64,000 nucleotides of DNA from Halobellus ruber. Its GTDB lineage: Archaea > Halobacteriota > Halobacteria > Halobacteriales > Haloferacaceae. The notes beneath the pieces were generated by a model. The model saw only the letters and a program-made list of their open reading frames with translations. It did no database searches and had not been told where the DNA came from. A program made the translations under genes and the position numbers. The stretch covers positions 434,001-498,000 of the forward strand of contig NZ_JACKXD010000002.1 in the NCBI RefSeq assembly GCF_014212355.1. Direction: 5' to 3'. Shown piece by piece: positions 19,541 through 28,950 of this stretch (the stretch's first letter is position 1; every line of letters begins with the position of its first letter).

Positions 19541-19651
19541 GTGAAGCCGGGTGGCGTCGCGGCGCCCCCGCCGCTCAACGACGGGGGCGATCCGACCGCG
19601 GAACTCGACCGGCTGGATCCGGACCGCTTCGCCGACGAACCCGAGGGGTGA
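19541..19651 (+). CDS. Possible 36-residue acidic ORF
   Basis: A GTG-initiated frame (VKPGGVAAPPPLNDGGD then PTAELDRLDPDRFADEPEG) lies in the gap between rtcB and the molybdoenzyme. Composition and third-position GC are like neighbouring genes, and the acidic tail resembles the end of a haloarchaeal protein. It may be a small protein, or the surviving tail of a deleted gene. No function can be suggested. Confidence 0.25.
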   Translation: MKPGGVAAPPPLNDGGDPTAELDRLDPDRFADEPEG

Positions 19652-19743
19652 CTACCGGCGGCTCCCCGCTCGGACGGGATGCCGAACGAATTTTGGTGGG
19701 AGTTTGAACAATCTACTTACCCGTCGGCACCGGCTCTTTCGGT

Positions 19744-21234
19744 ATGGACAAACCGGTCTCACGGACCGACGCGCTGTTCGCGCTCCTCGCGGGACTGGCA
19801 GGGGTCGCCGGGTCGTTCGCCGCCGCGGGGTACACCCGACAGTTCGTCGTCGCGCCGATCGACGCTCTGGTGGTTCGGCTCACGCCCGGGCCGATCGTGG
19901 CGTTTATGATCGAGAACGTGGGCGACCAGGGGCACCTCCTCCACATCGCGCTGTCGTTCGGGATCGCCGGGGCGCTGTTCGGCGGTGCCGCCATCGTCGG
20001 TATCGTCGCCGCCAGACGGGTGGCGAAGCCAACCACCGGCCCCGCGCTCGGCGGCGTTCTCGCCGGCGTGCTGGCGTGGACTGTCGCGGCGGGCACGACG
20101 GCCGAGCCGGTGCTCGCGGTCGCGGCCGGCGTCCCGGTCGCGGTCCTCACGGGCGTCGGGGCGGCGCCGGGGGCCGACCCCGGTCACGATCCCTCCCGCC
20201 GGCGTGCGATCACGTCGACGGCGAGCGTGCTCGGCTTCCTCGGCGTCGCCGGGATTTTCGGCCGACGGCAGTCCGACAGCGCCGTCGGGTCGGCCTCGGC
20301 GGACGTCGTTCCGAGCCCCGCGGTCCAGGAACGGCTCCGGCAAGCCGACGGCCGTGAACTCGACATCGCAGGCGAGGACGTCCCCGGGCTCGTCAGCGAG
20401 ATCCGGAACTTCTACGGCGTCGACATCAACGAGTTCGACCCGGAGGTCCCCGCCGACACCTGGTCGATGTCGATCACCGGGGAGGTCGGCGAGGACGTAG
20501 AGGTCACCTACGACGAACTCACCGGGATGCCGATCGAACACCGGTTCGTCACGCTGCGGTGCGTCGGCGAGCGACTCAACGGCCGGAAGCTGGACACGGC
20601 AGTCTGGACCGGCACGCCGATCAAGCCGCTTTTGGACGCCGCCGACCCCGACGGCGAGTGCGGGTGTGTGATGCTCCGGGCCGAGGACGGCTACTTCGTC
20701 CAGTTCCCGGTGGAGGCCCTCGAAGACGGGCTGTTGGCGTGGAGGATGAACGGCCAGCCGCTGCCGAAGTCCCACGGCCACCCGGTTCGGGTGCTCGTGC
20801 CCGGCCACTGGGGGGAGACCAACGTCAAGTGGCTCACCGAGATCGAACTTCTCGACGAGGAGATGGACGGCTACTGGGAGAAACGGGGGTGGCACGGCAC
20901 CGGCCCGGTCAACACCGTCGCGAAGCTCTGGGACACCACCCAACTCGACGACGGCCGGGTCGAGGTGGCGGGTCACGCCTACGCCGGCACCCGCGGTATC
21001 GACCGCGTCGAGGTCTCCCTCGACGACGGCGACACCTGGCTCGACGCCGACCTCTCCGAGCCGTTGCCCGGCGACGACGTGTGGCGGCAGTGGCGGTACG
21101 TCTTCGATCCTGACGGCGTCGAGGCGGTCACCGTCAGGGCCGTCGACGGCGAGGGGACGGTACAGACCGGCGAGGCCGCAGACCCGTTCCCCAGCGGCGC
21201 GACGGGGTGGGTCACACAGCCGATAGATCCGTGA
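19744..21234 (+). CDS. Sulfite-oxidase-type molybdopterin oxidoreductase with membrane anchor
   Basis: A 496-residue protein. Residues 1-170 contain about four to five hydrophobic helices. The rest has the molybdopterin fold: an entry strand TWSMSITGEVGEDV, the molybdenum-ligand cysteine in VTLRCVGERLNGRK, then HGHPVRVLVPGHWGETNVKW. The C-terminal Mo-co dimerisation domain begins near VEVAGHAYAGTRGIDRVEVS. The catalytic domain is probably on the outer face of the membrane. The electron acceptor and substrate (sulfite, or a protein/small-molecule oxide) are not deducible. Stands alone; start ATG 19744. Confidence 0.9.
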   Translation: MDKPVSRTDALFALLAGLAGVAGSFAAAGYTRQFVVAPIDALVVRLTPGPIVAFMIENVGDQGHLLHIALSFGIAGALFGGAAIVGIVAARRVAKPTTGPALGGVLAGVLAWTVAAGTTAEPVLAVAAGVPVAVLTGVGAAPGADPGHDPSRRRAITSTASVLGFLGVAGIFGRRQSDSAVGSASADVVPSPAVQERLRQADGRELDIAGEDVPGLVSEIRNFYGVDINEFDPEVPADTWSMSITGEVGEDVEVTYDELTGMPIEHRFVTLRCVGERLNGRKLDTAVWTGTPIKPLLDAADPDGECGCVMLRAEDGYFVQFPVEALEDGLLAWRMNGQPLPKSHGHPVRVLVPGHWGETNVKWLTEIELLDEEMDGYWEKRGWHGTGPVNTVAKLWDTTQLDDGRVEVAGHAYAGTRGIDRVEVSLDDGDTWLDADLSEPLPGDDVWRQWRYVFDPDGVEAVTVRAVDGEGTVQTGEAADPFPSGATGWVTQPIDP

Positions 21235-21362
21235 TCAAGGGGGCCGACGCCGTCCATCCGCGTTCGGTGCCCGCCGCGACAGCCACCGAGCGAGGGCTCG
21301 CTGGCCGTGTGTACCGGATTCCGACAGTATAAGGGCCGTTCGCAAAGACCACACGCCAACGG

Positions 21363-21635
21363 ATGGAGAAGGCACTCTGGTATCTGCTGGTCGGGACGCG
21401 CGGCGGCGAGAACCGCGCGCGGATCATCGACGCCATCGACGACCGGCCGCGGAACGCGAACCAGCTCGCGGAGTGTCTCGACGTCGACTACAACACGGTC
21501 AGACACCACATCGATATGTTACAGGAACACGACGTGATCGAGTCCGGCGGGGACGACTACGGGAAGCTGTACTTCCTGACCGACCGCTTCGAGCGCCACC
21601 GCGAGGAGTTCGAACGCGTACTGGAGGCGATGTGA
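21363..21635 (+). CDS. ArsR-like winged-helix regulator
   Basis: A 90-residue single winged helix: helices 1-3 in GGENRARIIDAIDD, NANQLAECLDVDYNTVRHH (recognition helix) and a wing in DDYGKLYFLT. No extra sensor domain is visible, so effector binding would be through the dimer. The stop codon (TGA) directly abuts the ATG of the next gene, which encodes a small membrane protein, so the two are translationally coupled and probably form a regulator-membrane sensor pair. Confidence 0.88.
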   Translation: MEKALWYLLVGTRGGENRARIIDAIDDRPRNANQLAECLDVDYNTVRHHIDMLQEHDVIESGGDDYGKLYFLTDRFERHREEFERVLEAM

Positions 21636-21938
21636 ATGGCGGGAGCGATGGGACCGTGGCTACTCGTAGCCACCGGACTCTCGGCGGTGAACGCGCTGTT
21701 CCTCGGGACCCTGACGGCCGTGTGGGTTCGCAACTACCGTACGTTCGGCTCCGGAATGACCGCCGGCCTCGCAGGCTTCGCGGCGACGATGCTCGTCGAG
21801 AACCTCCTTGCGATCGTCTTCTTTTTCAGCACTGGAATGCTGTACGCCGGCGATCCGACCGCACAGCAGGCCGTCGTCGCCCTCCGTGCGATCCAGACCG
21901 TCGCGCTCGTCGTCCTCACCTACGTGACGTTGAAGTGA
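21636..21938 (+). CDS. Small membrane protein coupled to the winged-helix regulator
   Basis: A 100-residue protein with three hydrophobic helices (WLLVATGLSAVNALFLGTL, a middle one around AGLAGFAATMLVENLLAI, and a C-terminal one around AIQTVALVVLTYV). Its ATG follows the regulator's stop with no gap. Such wHTH-membrane pairs are frequent in haloarchaea and the membrane partner may sequester or inform the regulator; that role is inferred. No family name recognised. Confidence 0.8.
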   Translation: MAGAMGPWLLVATGLSAVNALFLGTLTAVWVRNYRTFGSGMTAGLAGFAATMLVENLLAIVFFFSTGMLYAGDPTAQQAVVALRAIQTVALVVLTYVTLK

Positions 21939-21959
21939 GCGCGGCGGGAAACGCAGCCA

Positions 21960-22682
21960 ATGTACGTCGGCGTCGACGGCTGTCCGGACGGGTGGCTCGC
22001 GGTCGTCTACTCCGGATCCGGCTACGAGGGAAGCCGCTTCTACAGAACCGTCGGTGACCTCTGGGCCGACCACTGCGACGCCGACCGGATCCTGATCGAC
22101 GTTCCGATCGGGCTCAGGGAGGACTCCGGCGAGCCACGGGCGTGTGATACCGCGGCCCGGAAGGCCCTCTCGCCCGATCGTCACGCGAGCGTCTTCCCGA
22201 CGCCGGTGCGGGCTGCCGCCCGGGAGGAGTCCTACGACGCCGCGAAGGCGGTCCAAGAGCGGCTGACCGACGGCAGCCTCAACCGACAGACCTGGGGGAT
22301 CGTCCCGAAGATCGACGAGGTCGACCGATTCCTGCTCGACACGCCCGCCGCACGGGACGCGATCCAGGAGTGTCACCCCGAGGTGTGTTTCCGGGCGTTC
22401 GCCGGCGCGCCGACGGCGTACTCGAAGACCGGACAGCCGGAGCGTGCGTTCTGGGAGCGGGCGGCCGCGTTGCGGGCGGTCGAACCGGACGTCTACGACC
22501 ACCTGTGGGACGCCGCATCGGGCCTCGGCTGTGACGCCTCCGACGACGACCTGCTCGACGCCTTCGTGGTCGCGCTCACCGCCCGCGGGGACGCGACCGG
22601 GCTGGAGACCCTCCCCGCCGACCCCGAAACGGACCCCCGGGGGCTGCCGATGGAGATCGTCTTCCGGCCGCCGCCGGAGTGA
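21960..22682 (+). CDS. DUF429-family protein (predicted RNase H-like fold)
   Basis: A 240-residue protein of the DUF429 family. The N terminus MYVGVDGCPDGWLAVVYSG and RILIDVPIGL are the two acidic strands expected in an RNase-H-like active site. EECHPE-like sequence appears as QECHPEVCFRAF, and a further acidic patch as CDASDDDLLDAFVVAL. Family members are annotated as predicted nucleases but the activity is unproven. It begins 21 bases after the small membrane protein, so it may share its transcript. Confidence 0.88.
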   Translation: MYVGVDGCPDGWLAVVYSGSGYEGSRFYRTVGDLWADHCDADRILIDVPIGLREDSGEPRACDTAARKALSPDRHASVFPTPVRAAAREESYDAAKAVQERLTDGSLNRQTWGIVPKIDEVDRFLLDTPAARDAIQECHPEVCFRAFAGAPTAYSKTGQPERAFWERAAALRAVEPDVYDHLWDAASGLGCDASDDDLLDAFVVALTARGDATGLETLPADPETDPRGLPMEIVFRPPPE

Positions 22683-22706
22683 GCGTGGGAGTCGTCCCGG
22701 GGACGG

Positions 22707-24965
22707 TCACTCGTTCGTCCGGATCTCGAACCGCGCGCCCCCGGCGTCGGACTCGGCGGCCACGACGGTCCAGCCGTGGGCGTCGGCGATCCGCTCGACG
22801 ATCGCCAAACCCAGTCCGGTTCCCTCCTCCCGGCTGGTGTACCCCTGCTCGAAGACGGATCCACGGTCCTCCGCCGGAATCCCCGGCCCGTCGTCGGCGA
22901 CGTAGAACCCCTCCCGGTCGTCAAGCCGGCCGACCCGGACCGTCACCGCTGGATCGGCCTGGGTCCCGATTCCGGCGCCGTCGTCGCCTTCGGAGACCGT
23001 CGACCCGTGTTCGATTGCGTTCCGAAAGAGGTTCTCCAACAGCCGTCGGAGCCGACTGGGGTCAGCCTCAACGGTGCCGAGTTCGTCGGCGTGCTCGATC
23101 ACCGCCGACCCCGTGTCGATGATGGCCCACGCATCCCCGACGCAGAGTTCGAGGTCGACTGTGTCGGTGTCCCCGGCCGCCTCCCCCTCGCGAGCGAGCG
23201 TCAGGATGTCCGTGATGATATCCTCCATTCGCGAGAGCGACCGATCGATCGGTTCGACGTGCTCCGCGGGCGCCTCCCGCTTGAGTAGTTCGATGCGCCC
23301 CTGTGCGACGTTGAGCGGGTTCCGGAGGTCGTGGCTGACCACGCTCGCGAACTCCTCTAAGCGGTCCCGTTCGGTCCGGAGGTCGGCCTCGGCGTCGGCC
23401 CGCTGGATTGCGGTCTCGATGTGGGTGGTCAAAAGCTCCATCACCTCGCGGTCGTCGTCGGTGAACGCCCCTGGCTCGGTCGACAGCGCCTGGATCGTTC
23501 CGATGTCGCCGACGGGCGCGCTCAGGAGCGCGCGGTGGGTGGGTTCGGGCGCCGCCGCCCCGTCCGCCAGATACGGCCCTCCATCCGACCCCGATGCCGG
23601 CGCCGTGGCGCTCCGGGTTTCCGCGAGGTCGTCGACCACGACCGGCGCCCCCGACTGGAACGTCACCCCGGCGACCCCGCGGTCGATCGGCTGTGGGTCG
23701 TAGCTGTCGAGGGGGTCCTCGCCGGAACTCGCAGCCGGGATCAGGTGGCTGTCGTCCACGACGGCCAGCCGGCAGACGTCGGCGCCGAGGACTGCCTCCC
23801 CGCCGTCGACGGCACGCTGGAAGACCTCCTCCCGGGTCCGGGCTGCGGTCAGATCACGGGCGATCCGGTGGAGTTCCTCGATCTTCTCCCGCCGCTCCTC
23901 GGCGCGCTCCTCGGCGACCGTTCGGGCTGTGATGTCGTGCAGGAGGACGGTGTACCCCGTCGACTCTCCGACGCCGATCGGCGAGACGCGGACGTCGAGT
24001 TCGAGCCTGTCGTCGCCGTCCGAACCCGTGAGCTCCGTTCTGACCTCGGCCTCTGCGTCGTCGGCCCCGTCGAGCCCGTCGAGCGCCCCCGCGAGATCGG
24101 GAAGCGGCTCGGTGACGGGATCTCCCATCAGGCCGTCGCCCGACTCGGGGAGGACGCGTTCCGCCGCCGCGTTGAAGTCGATGATCCGCCGCTTCGCGTC
24201 GAGCACCACCACCGCTTCGGTCATCGCCTCGAACGCCTGATCCCTGGCGATCGGGGTCATCTCCGTCCACCGGAACCGGGCGAAACTGACCACGACCACG
24301 GCCGCCGACACGGCGAACGACAGCGCGGCGACGTTGAGCCCGGGGACGAAGGTGACGTCGGTGACGTAGAGGATCCCCGCCGCTCCCGGCACCACCGAGA
24401 ACAGGACGAGCACGCCGATCTGCCACCGGAACACCCCGCGGGCGTGCACCGCTGCGGTGGCCAGAAACAGCAGTGACGCTCCCAACAGCGTGTACGAGAA
24501 GCCGAGGTACACCGCGAACGCGGGGCCGTACACCGGATCGAACACGGTGAACGACGCCACCTGTGTGAGCCCGTACTCGCGGTAGATCAGGTGGTGGCTC
24601 CCGTCGGTGAGAACCAGGAGTTCGATCCCGGCCGCGATGGCGGCCAGCGGCCCGAACACCCGCCTTGTGAGCCACCTGGTCCGGCCGGTGTACTGGACGA
24701 CGTACGCCAGCCAGATCACCGACAGCGCGAGTACCGCGACGAACTCCAATCGGATCCAGAGGAGCTTCCCGGGGAGTGTCGCCGCCGAGAGTCGCAGGGT
24801 GTAGAGCCCCGTCCAGCTTCCGCCGGCGAAAAGCAGGAGTCCACCCAGGAACGTGCCGGACCCCCACCGACTCCGGTCCAGCGACCACAGGTACGTCGCG
24901 AACCCGAAGAGGAACGCCGTCGTCGCCGCCAGCGGCAGCGTGTACGGGGTCTGTTGCCACACCAT
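22707..24965 (-). CDS. Membrane-bound histidine kinase (7TM-PAS-GAF-HisKA-HATPase)
   Basis: A 752-residue sensor kinase. Residues 1-225 form the seven-helix N-terminal domain common in haloarchaeal kinases. A PAS domain follows (about 240-345, with VVVLDAKRRIIDFNAAAERVL), then a GAF-like domain (about 375-525, with LGADVCRLAVVDD). The HisKA box is FASVVSHDLRNPLNVAQG. The ATPase region has LFRNAIEHGS, VADDGPGIPAEDRG and GTGLGLAIV. It is the membrane-anchored counterpart of the soluble kinase at 1165. The output partner is not encoded next to it. It converges with the DUF429 gene (24 bases). Confidence 0.93.
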   Translation of the reverse strand: MVWQQTPYTLPLAATTAFLFGFATYLWSLDRSRWGSGTFLGGLLLFAGGSWTGLYTLRLSAATLPGKLLWIRLEFVAVLALSVIWLAYVVQYTGRTRWLTRRVFGPLAAIAAGIELLVLTDGSHHLIYREYGLTQVASFTVFDPVYGPAFAVYLGFSYTLLGASLLFLATAAVHARGVFRWQIGVLVLFSVVPGAAGILYVTDVTFVPGLNVAALSFAVSAAVVVVSFARFRWTEMTPIARDQAFEAMTEAVVVLDAKRRIIDFNAAAERVLPESGDGLMGDPVTEPLPDLAGALDGLDGADDAEAEVRTELTGSDGDDRLELDVRVSPIGVGESTGYTVLLHDITARTVAEERAEERREKIEELHRIARDLTAARTREEVFQRAVDGGEAVLGADVCRLAVVDDSHLIPAASSGEDPLDSYDPQPIDRGVAGVTFQSGAPVVVDDLAETRSATAPASGSDGGPYLADGAAAPEPTHRALLSAPVGDIGTIQALSTEPGAFTDDDREVMELLTTHIETAIQRADAEADLRTERDRLEEFASVVSHDLRNPLNVAQGRIELLKREAPAEHVEPIDRSLSRMEDIITDILTLAREGEAAGDTDTVDLELCVGDAWAIIDTGSAVIEHADELGTVEADPSRLRRLLENLFRNAIEHGSTVSEGDDGAGIGTQADPAVTVRVGRLDDREGFYVADDGPGIPAEDRGSVFEQGYTSREEGTGLGLAIVERIADAHGWTVVAAESDAGGARFEIRTNE

Positions 24966-25369
24966 CGGCTACGGGTGCGGTGTGGCCGGCATCGGTCGTT
25001 CGGACGGGTACCGTGACATCTGCGCTGGACGGTGTTACCGAATAGTATCGGCGGCTTCACATTTAAACACCGGCATTGTCCGAACTCCCAGCCGTGATAT
25101 CTGCACCGATCGAGGCTTCAGTGGACACTCTCGAACAGCGTGGAGCGCGGCTGGCAAGGGAGTTCCCCGTCAGCAGTTCCGGAATCGGGCGTGAAAACAC
25201 AGACTGACTTCGGCGGGAGAAGAACCGGCGGAGCGTTTTCTCACTGCGGTGCCGATAGAGGCAGCGCTCCGAGCGGAACGACCCGTCGACGCCGGCGGCG
25301 GCCGCACGAGGGCCGCCGCAGTGGCGACGCGAGTACGTCTCCCGGGCATCGCGGACACGAGGGAGGATA
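24966..25369. other. Gene-free stretch upstream of the membrane kinase
   Basis: About 400 bases with no coding frame I can support. It contains an AT-rich run near 25060 (cacatttaaac) that could be a promoter element, and ends at the first family A palindromic element. Confidence 0.4.
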
Positions 25370-25447
25370 TACTGTCGGCTATAGTCCCGTGACGGATTTC
25401 GACACCCCGGGGTGTCGAAAATCTTCACGTAGTTGTAGCCAACAGTA
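25370..25447. mobile_element. Family A palindromic MITE, copy A1
   Basis: A 78-bp near-palindrome starting TACTGTCGGCTATAG and ending CTACAACTA-like then CAGTA; the centre is CACCCCGGGGTG. Unlike the other copies it has no matching flanking triplet (ATA left, TAC right), so the duplication has decayed or the copy has recombined. Confidence 0.8.
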
Positions 25448-25516
25448 TACGAACGGCTACAACGGGCCGCCGCTGTGAACGACGGATCACGCGACCGTCT
25501 ACAGATCGGATACTGA

Positions 25517-25595
25517 TACTGTCGGCTGTGGTCGCGTGACGGATCCCGACACCCCGGAGGTCTGGGAGATGTTCACGTAGTTATCGCCGACAGTA
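25517..25595. mobile_element. Family A palindromic MITE, copy A2 (diverged)
   Basis: A 79-bp diverged copy with intact ends (TACTGTCGGCT and CCGACAGTA) but a degraded centre (CACCCCGGAGGTCTGGG). It is flanked by TGA on both sides (25514-25516 and 25596-25598), a 3-bp target duplication. It is 69 bases from A1. Confidence 0.8.
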
Positions 25596-25734
25596 TGAGG
25601 GTATAGGTACCGTTGAGCATAACTGCCGCGTGTCCGGCGGATCTCGCCGGCCCCCGGAGGGGCCAGCGACGAGTTGCTGAAGCGGTCGTTTCAGTTATGT
25701 CGGAGGTTAAACGGGTCGCGTCGGTTGATCACGT

Positions 25735-26001
25735 ATGGTCCTCGCATCCTCGTTGAGGGGTAATGAGGTAATGACGGTCGAAGGTACTGAACTCGGTGTC
25801 ATCGAAAGCGTCACGATGGATCCGGAAACGGGAGACCTCCGGAATCTCCGGCTGAAAGCGCACGGTGGCGGCGGCGGTGGCTACAATCGAACTGACGATG
25901 GCCACCTCCTGGTGCCAGCCGATCGTATCGAAGCAAGACAGGACTACTTGCTCGTTCGGCCGCCGCAGAAGGACGGGGGCGGGGCGCCTGACGGGCTGTA
26001 G
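25735..26001 (+). CDS. PRC-barrel domain protein
   Basis: An 88-residue protein. The run VLASSLRGNEVMTVEGTELG followed by VIESVTMDPETGDLRNLRL is a PRC-barrel, a small beta-barrel found in photosynthetic reaction-centre H subunit and RNA-processing RimM. The ending ADRIEARQDYLLVRPP closes the barrel. A glycine-rich loop (GGGGGG) sits in the middle. Haloarchaea encode many stand-alone PRC barrels of unknown role. The gene sits alone between repeat elements and a pilin gene. Confidence 0.8.
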   Translation: MVLASSLRGNEVMTVEGTELGVIESVTMDPETGDLRNLRLKAHGGGGGGYNRTDDGHLLVPADRIEARQDYLLVRPPQKDGGGAPDGL

Positions 26002-26361
26002 GTTTCTGCGCGGCCGCCCTGCCGGAGGGCGATTCCATTGCAGCCCTGAGCGATCGCTCATACCCCGTCGAGCCGGCTGGGGACTACGACATCAGTGGTA
26101 ACGAACTCGCCCTACACCGGACGAGAACTGCGTGAGCTGCGTATTTAACCCGGATGGCTCGATCGAGCGTGCAGTGACCCACGGTGTGTGTGTAATCACT
26201 CTCACTCGGTCTCAGGAGCTTCCGGAACGGATGCAACTTTCGGAGTCGCCGTGATTACCCCTCCCGTCCCCTGATACCTGGTGACGGGCGTGTCGACGAA
26301 ACGGAGGGCTGAGTACTTCCCCGCAGCAGATCGTGACCGAGAGCCGTTGCCTACACGGCTC
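26002..26361. other. Gene-poor stretch, possible coding remnant
   Basis: No confident gene. One plus-strand frame (about 26003-26134) reads plausibly at its end as AALSDRSYPVEPAGDYDISG and GNELALHRTRTA before TGA, which looks like a protein C terminus without a start codon. It may be a remnant. The rest contains nothing I recognise. Confidence 0.3.
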
Positions 26362-26913
26362 CTACGTCGCGGTCAGCGTTTCTTCGATCACAATCGAGTT
26401 TGTGGGGAGGTGGACGACACGGACAGTAATTTCATCCCCCTGAGTGATCGGGCACGAACCACCGGTGATCCGGAATGCGATCTCCTCGCCGGCTGCGTAC
26501 TCCGGGTTATGAATCGCGTTCGGACCGGGGACGGCGTCAAATCCGTACGCTCTCTGGTCGAAGATGTCATCGCCCTCGATGTTCGATTGCTCGATGTCGT
26601 TGCCACCCGAGGGTACCGGCAGGTCGACTAGTCGGCCTCGTTTCCCGCAGGCATCCGATGCATCCACGATGACCTCCATATCAGACAGTTGAATCGTGTC
26701 GCCGGCGACGTGAGTTACCCGAATGATACCGTCATCACTCCCATCTTGCGGAACGAGTTCGCCGCTCGATTGACCAACGACGGGGCTGGACTGGTTCACC
26801 TCGTCGGTAAATCCGAGCGCAAACACCGAAACCGTCGCGGCGAGTATCACCACGACAGCAATCATCAGCACGCTCGCTATGACTGGTGAAACAGCCCGTG
26901 ACGACGAACTCAC
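26362..26913 (-). CDS. Archaeal type IV pilin-like protein
   Basis: A 183-residue exported subunit. The short charged leader and long hydrophobic helix (SRAVSPVIASVLMIAVVVIL) are the class III signal and N-terminal pilin domain found in archaeal pilins and pilin-like proteins. The peptidase would cut just before this helix, which then packs the filament core. The remainder is an acidic beta-rich head with two cysteines that could form a disulfide (DASDACGKRG and ITGGSCPIT). A GTG start at 26913 is used. No other pilus gene is adjacent, so it relies on assembly machinery elsewhere. Confidence 0.87.
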   Translation of the reverse strand: MSSSSRAVSPVIASVLMIAVVVILAATVSVFALGFTDEVNQSSPVVGQSSGELVPQDGSDDGIIRVTHVAGDTIQLSDMEVIVDASDACGKRGRLVDLPVPSGGNDIEQSNIEGDDIFDQRAYGFDAVPGPNAIHNPEYAAGEEIAFRITGGSCPITQGDEITVRVVHLPTNSIVIEETLTAT

Positions 26914-26983
26914 TATGCTCGTTGTTAGCTACCCTGGTACAAGATAGTTCGTGTGTAGTTCGTATGTACCACCCACAGCCGAG

Positions 26984-27765
26984 TTAGATAGCCGGACTCC
27001 GCTCTTCCCGCTCCTCGATGAGAACATCATCACCGCTGTCGACACTATCGTTGGAGAACGTTCCGGGCTCGCTAACGCGCTCGGCGAGTCGCGTCTGGAC
27101 AGCGATCCCGGCCTCGTAGAACTCGCAACCGGCCTGCGTGGGCTCCACCCGGCGCTCGTCCGTCGGGCCGAACGGCCGGACCGGCACGGCGTCGGCGAGC
27201 TCGCCGATCACCTGACAGACGCGCCCCGTCGAGACTGTCCTCCGGCTGTACAGCGCCGTGTACGGCAGCGTCTCGGTATCCGTCCTCGCGAGCGCGCGAA
27301 AAAGTGCCGCCGCGCGTACCGGGCGCCGCGACGTCGAGGGCAGCACCGGTGTCTGAGCCCTCCTGCTGTCGGGTACACGATTCACCGACGCCAGGGAGAC
27401 CCTGTCGATGCCGATCGGCGAGCCACGACTGGTCGATCCGAGAGGCGACGAGATGGACGTCGGCGACCCGGGCGACCGCTACGAGTGTTCGACACCACCG
27501 CCGTCGGGTCCGTGGTCTCGCGGAAGCCCTCGGGCAGATCGACCGCGACTGTCGGTGACTCGGTCGCCTCGACGCCGTCTGGGGAGACCGAGACTACGAC
27601 GATAGCCGAGAAACTGAAGCCCGATGGTGGGGAGCCGGGGACTTCTCCGAATGGAGACCCCAAGTGCCACGGCCCAGACGGTGACGACCTCTCCTGCTTC
27701 GATTGCCACCGAGGGTAGGGATAATCGATTTGGATAGCACGGTACAATTTCATTTCAATTATCAT
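26984..27765 (-). pseudogene. Decayed winged-helix regulator
   Basis: Read from high to low coordinates, coding-like sequence passes through more than one frame. An upstream piece reads VSPDGVEATESPTVAVDLPE, a middle piece in another frame reads VADVHLVASRIDQSWLADRH, and the last piece (26984-27385) reads RRTVSTGRVCQVIGELADA then RRVEPTQAGCEFYEAG, a winged-helix recognition helix and wing. No single frame holds all pieces, so the gene appears frameshifted. The original family and its N-terminal domain are not recognised. Confidence 0.5.
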
Positions 27766-27800
27766 TCATTCGTGTTAATATACACTGACCTGTAGTTGGG

Positions 27801-28904
27801 TCAAAAATCCGAGAGAGAAGTAACCTCCCCAGTTTGTTCGCTTTCCTCGATTCGAATATTTGCTCGTTCAACTGGCTCGTGTGAAAGTTCGTAGCCATCT
27901 TGCGTTTCCCGAACGTCCGAAACAGTATAGAACTGTATTGGTTTCTCTTGTTTCGTTGTGACTGGGAAATCGTAGTTATCGGCTTCGTATTTGAGGTTTT
28001 TGCCGTTGGACAACCGCTCCTCAACAAACTCTTTGTGACCGTCTAATCGCTGTCTGGCGACTTCTCGGGAGTACTTAGGAACCTCTTCGACACGACTCTG
28101 AAACAGTTGTACGAATTCTTCTTCCATTTCATATCCGATAGAATTTCGCCCAGCGACCATTGCGGCGAACGATGTGGTACCCGTTCCCCAGAATGGATCG
28201 AGAACTGTATCTCCATAGACTGAGTACATATTGATTAAGCGATATGGAACCTCAAATGGATAGGCCGCGGAACGCTCCCTCAACTCATTTTCTTCAAGTG
28301 ATTGAAATTCTCCCTTAATATCCATCCAAACGTCCGAAAACCATTGATTTCTCTCTTCCCAAAAATACGCTGAGTTATATCTACGTTCTGACCCCGGTTC
28401 GAATTCCCGACTCTCCTTCCCATTCCGGAAGACCAGAATGTATTCGTGTTCAAGCGTCACGTAGGCATTCGGGGGAAGCATACCCGAACCCATAAACTTC
28501 GCACCCGAGTTGACCGGCTTACGCCACAACAACTCTGGCAAAGGTTCAAACCCAAGATTCTCAAACTTGTTGATAACCTCCGAGTGGTTTTGGAAGACAC
28601 GAAAACTTCCGTCAACTTTTCGAGTGGCGTCACCGATATTAATACACGCAATACCCCCATCAACGAGTACGCGACTCACCTCAGCCCAGACTTTCTCAAG
28701 TTCTTCGTGCATTCGGGCAAACGCAGACTGACCATTCCCGTTCTCCAGATGGTCGCTTATCTCAGAGTTGAGTTCAGAAAATAGTTCGTCCCACATTTCA
28801 ATCATCGGATACGGCGGTGAAGTGACGATTAGTTCAACAGAGTTACTATCCAATCCAGAAAGTGAACGGGAATCAGCGTTAACTACTCTGTGCTTAGTTT
28901 CCAT
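27801..28904 (-). CDS. Type II DNA methyltransferase (probably N4-cytosine)
   Basis: A 367-residue DNA methyltransferase. The catalytic motif [15 protein letters not shown], comes before the SAM-binding motif [14 protein letters not shown], which is the beta-class order; SPPY favours N4-cytosine over adenine. It is protective partner to the endonuclease gene just upstream: they share direction and are 46 bases apart. Base composition is much more AT-rich than the flanking genome, so the pair was probably acquired. Recognition sequence cannot be read directly; CTAG is suggested by the endonuclease family. Confidence 0.9.
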   Translation of the reverse strand: METKHRVVNADSRSLSGLDSNSVELIVTSPPYPMIEMWDELFSELNSEISDHLENGNGQSAFARMHEELEKVWAEVSRVLVDGGIACINIGDATRKVDGSFRVFQNHSEVINKFENLGFEPLPELLWRKPVNSGAKFMGSGMLPPNAYVTLEHEYILVFRNGKESREFEPGSERRYNSAYFWEERNQWFSDVWMDIKGEFQSLEENELRERSAAYPFEVPYRLINMYSVYGDTVLDPFWGTGTTSFAAMVAGRNSIGYEMEEEFVQLFQSRVEEVPKYSREVARQRLDGHKEFVEERLSNGKNLKYEADNYDFPVTTKQEKPIQFYTVSDVRETQDGYELSHEPVERANIRIEESEQTGEVTSLSDF

Positions 28905-28950
28905 TAGATACTGATACCAAACGGTGCTTCCTTAAGTTTTCGTAGACTCC

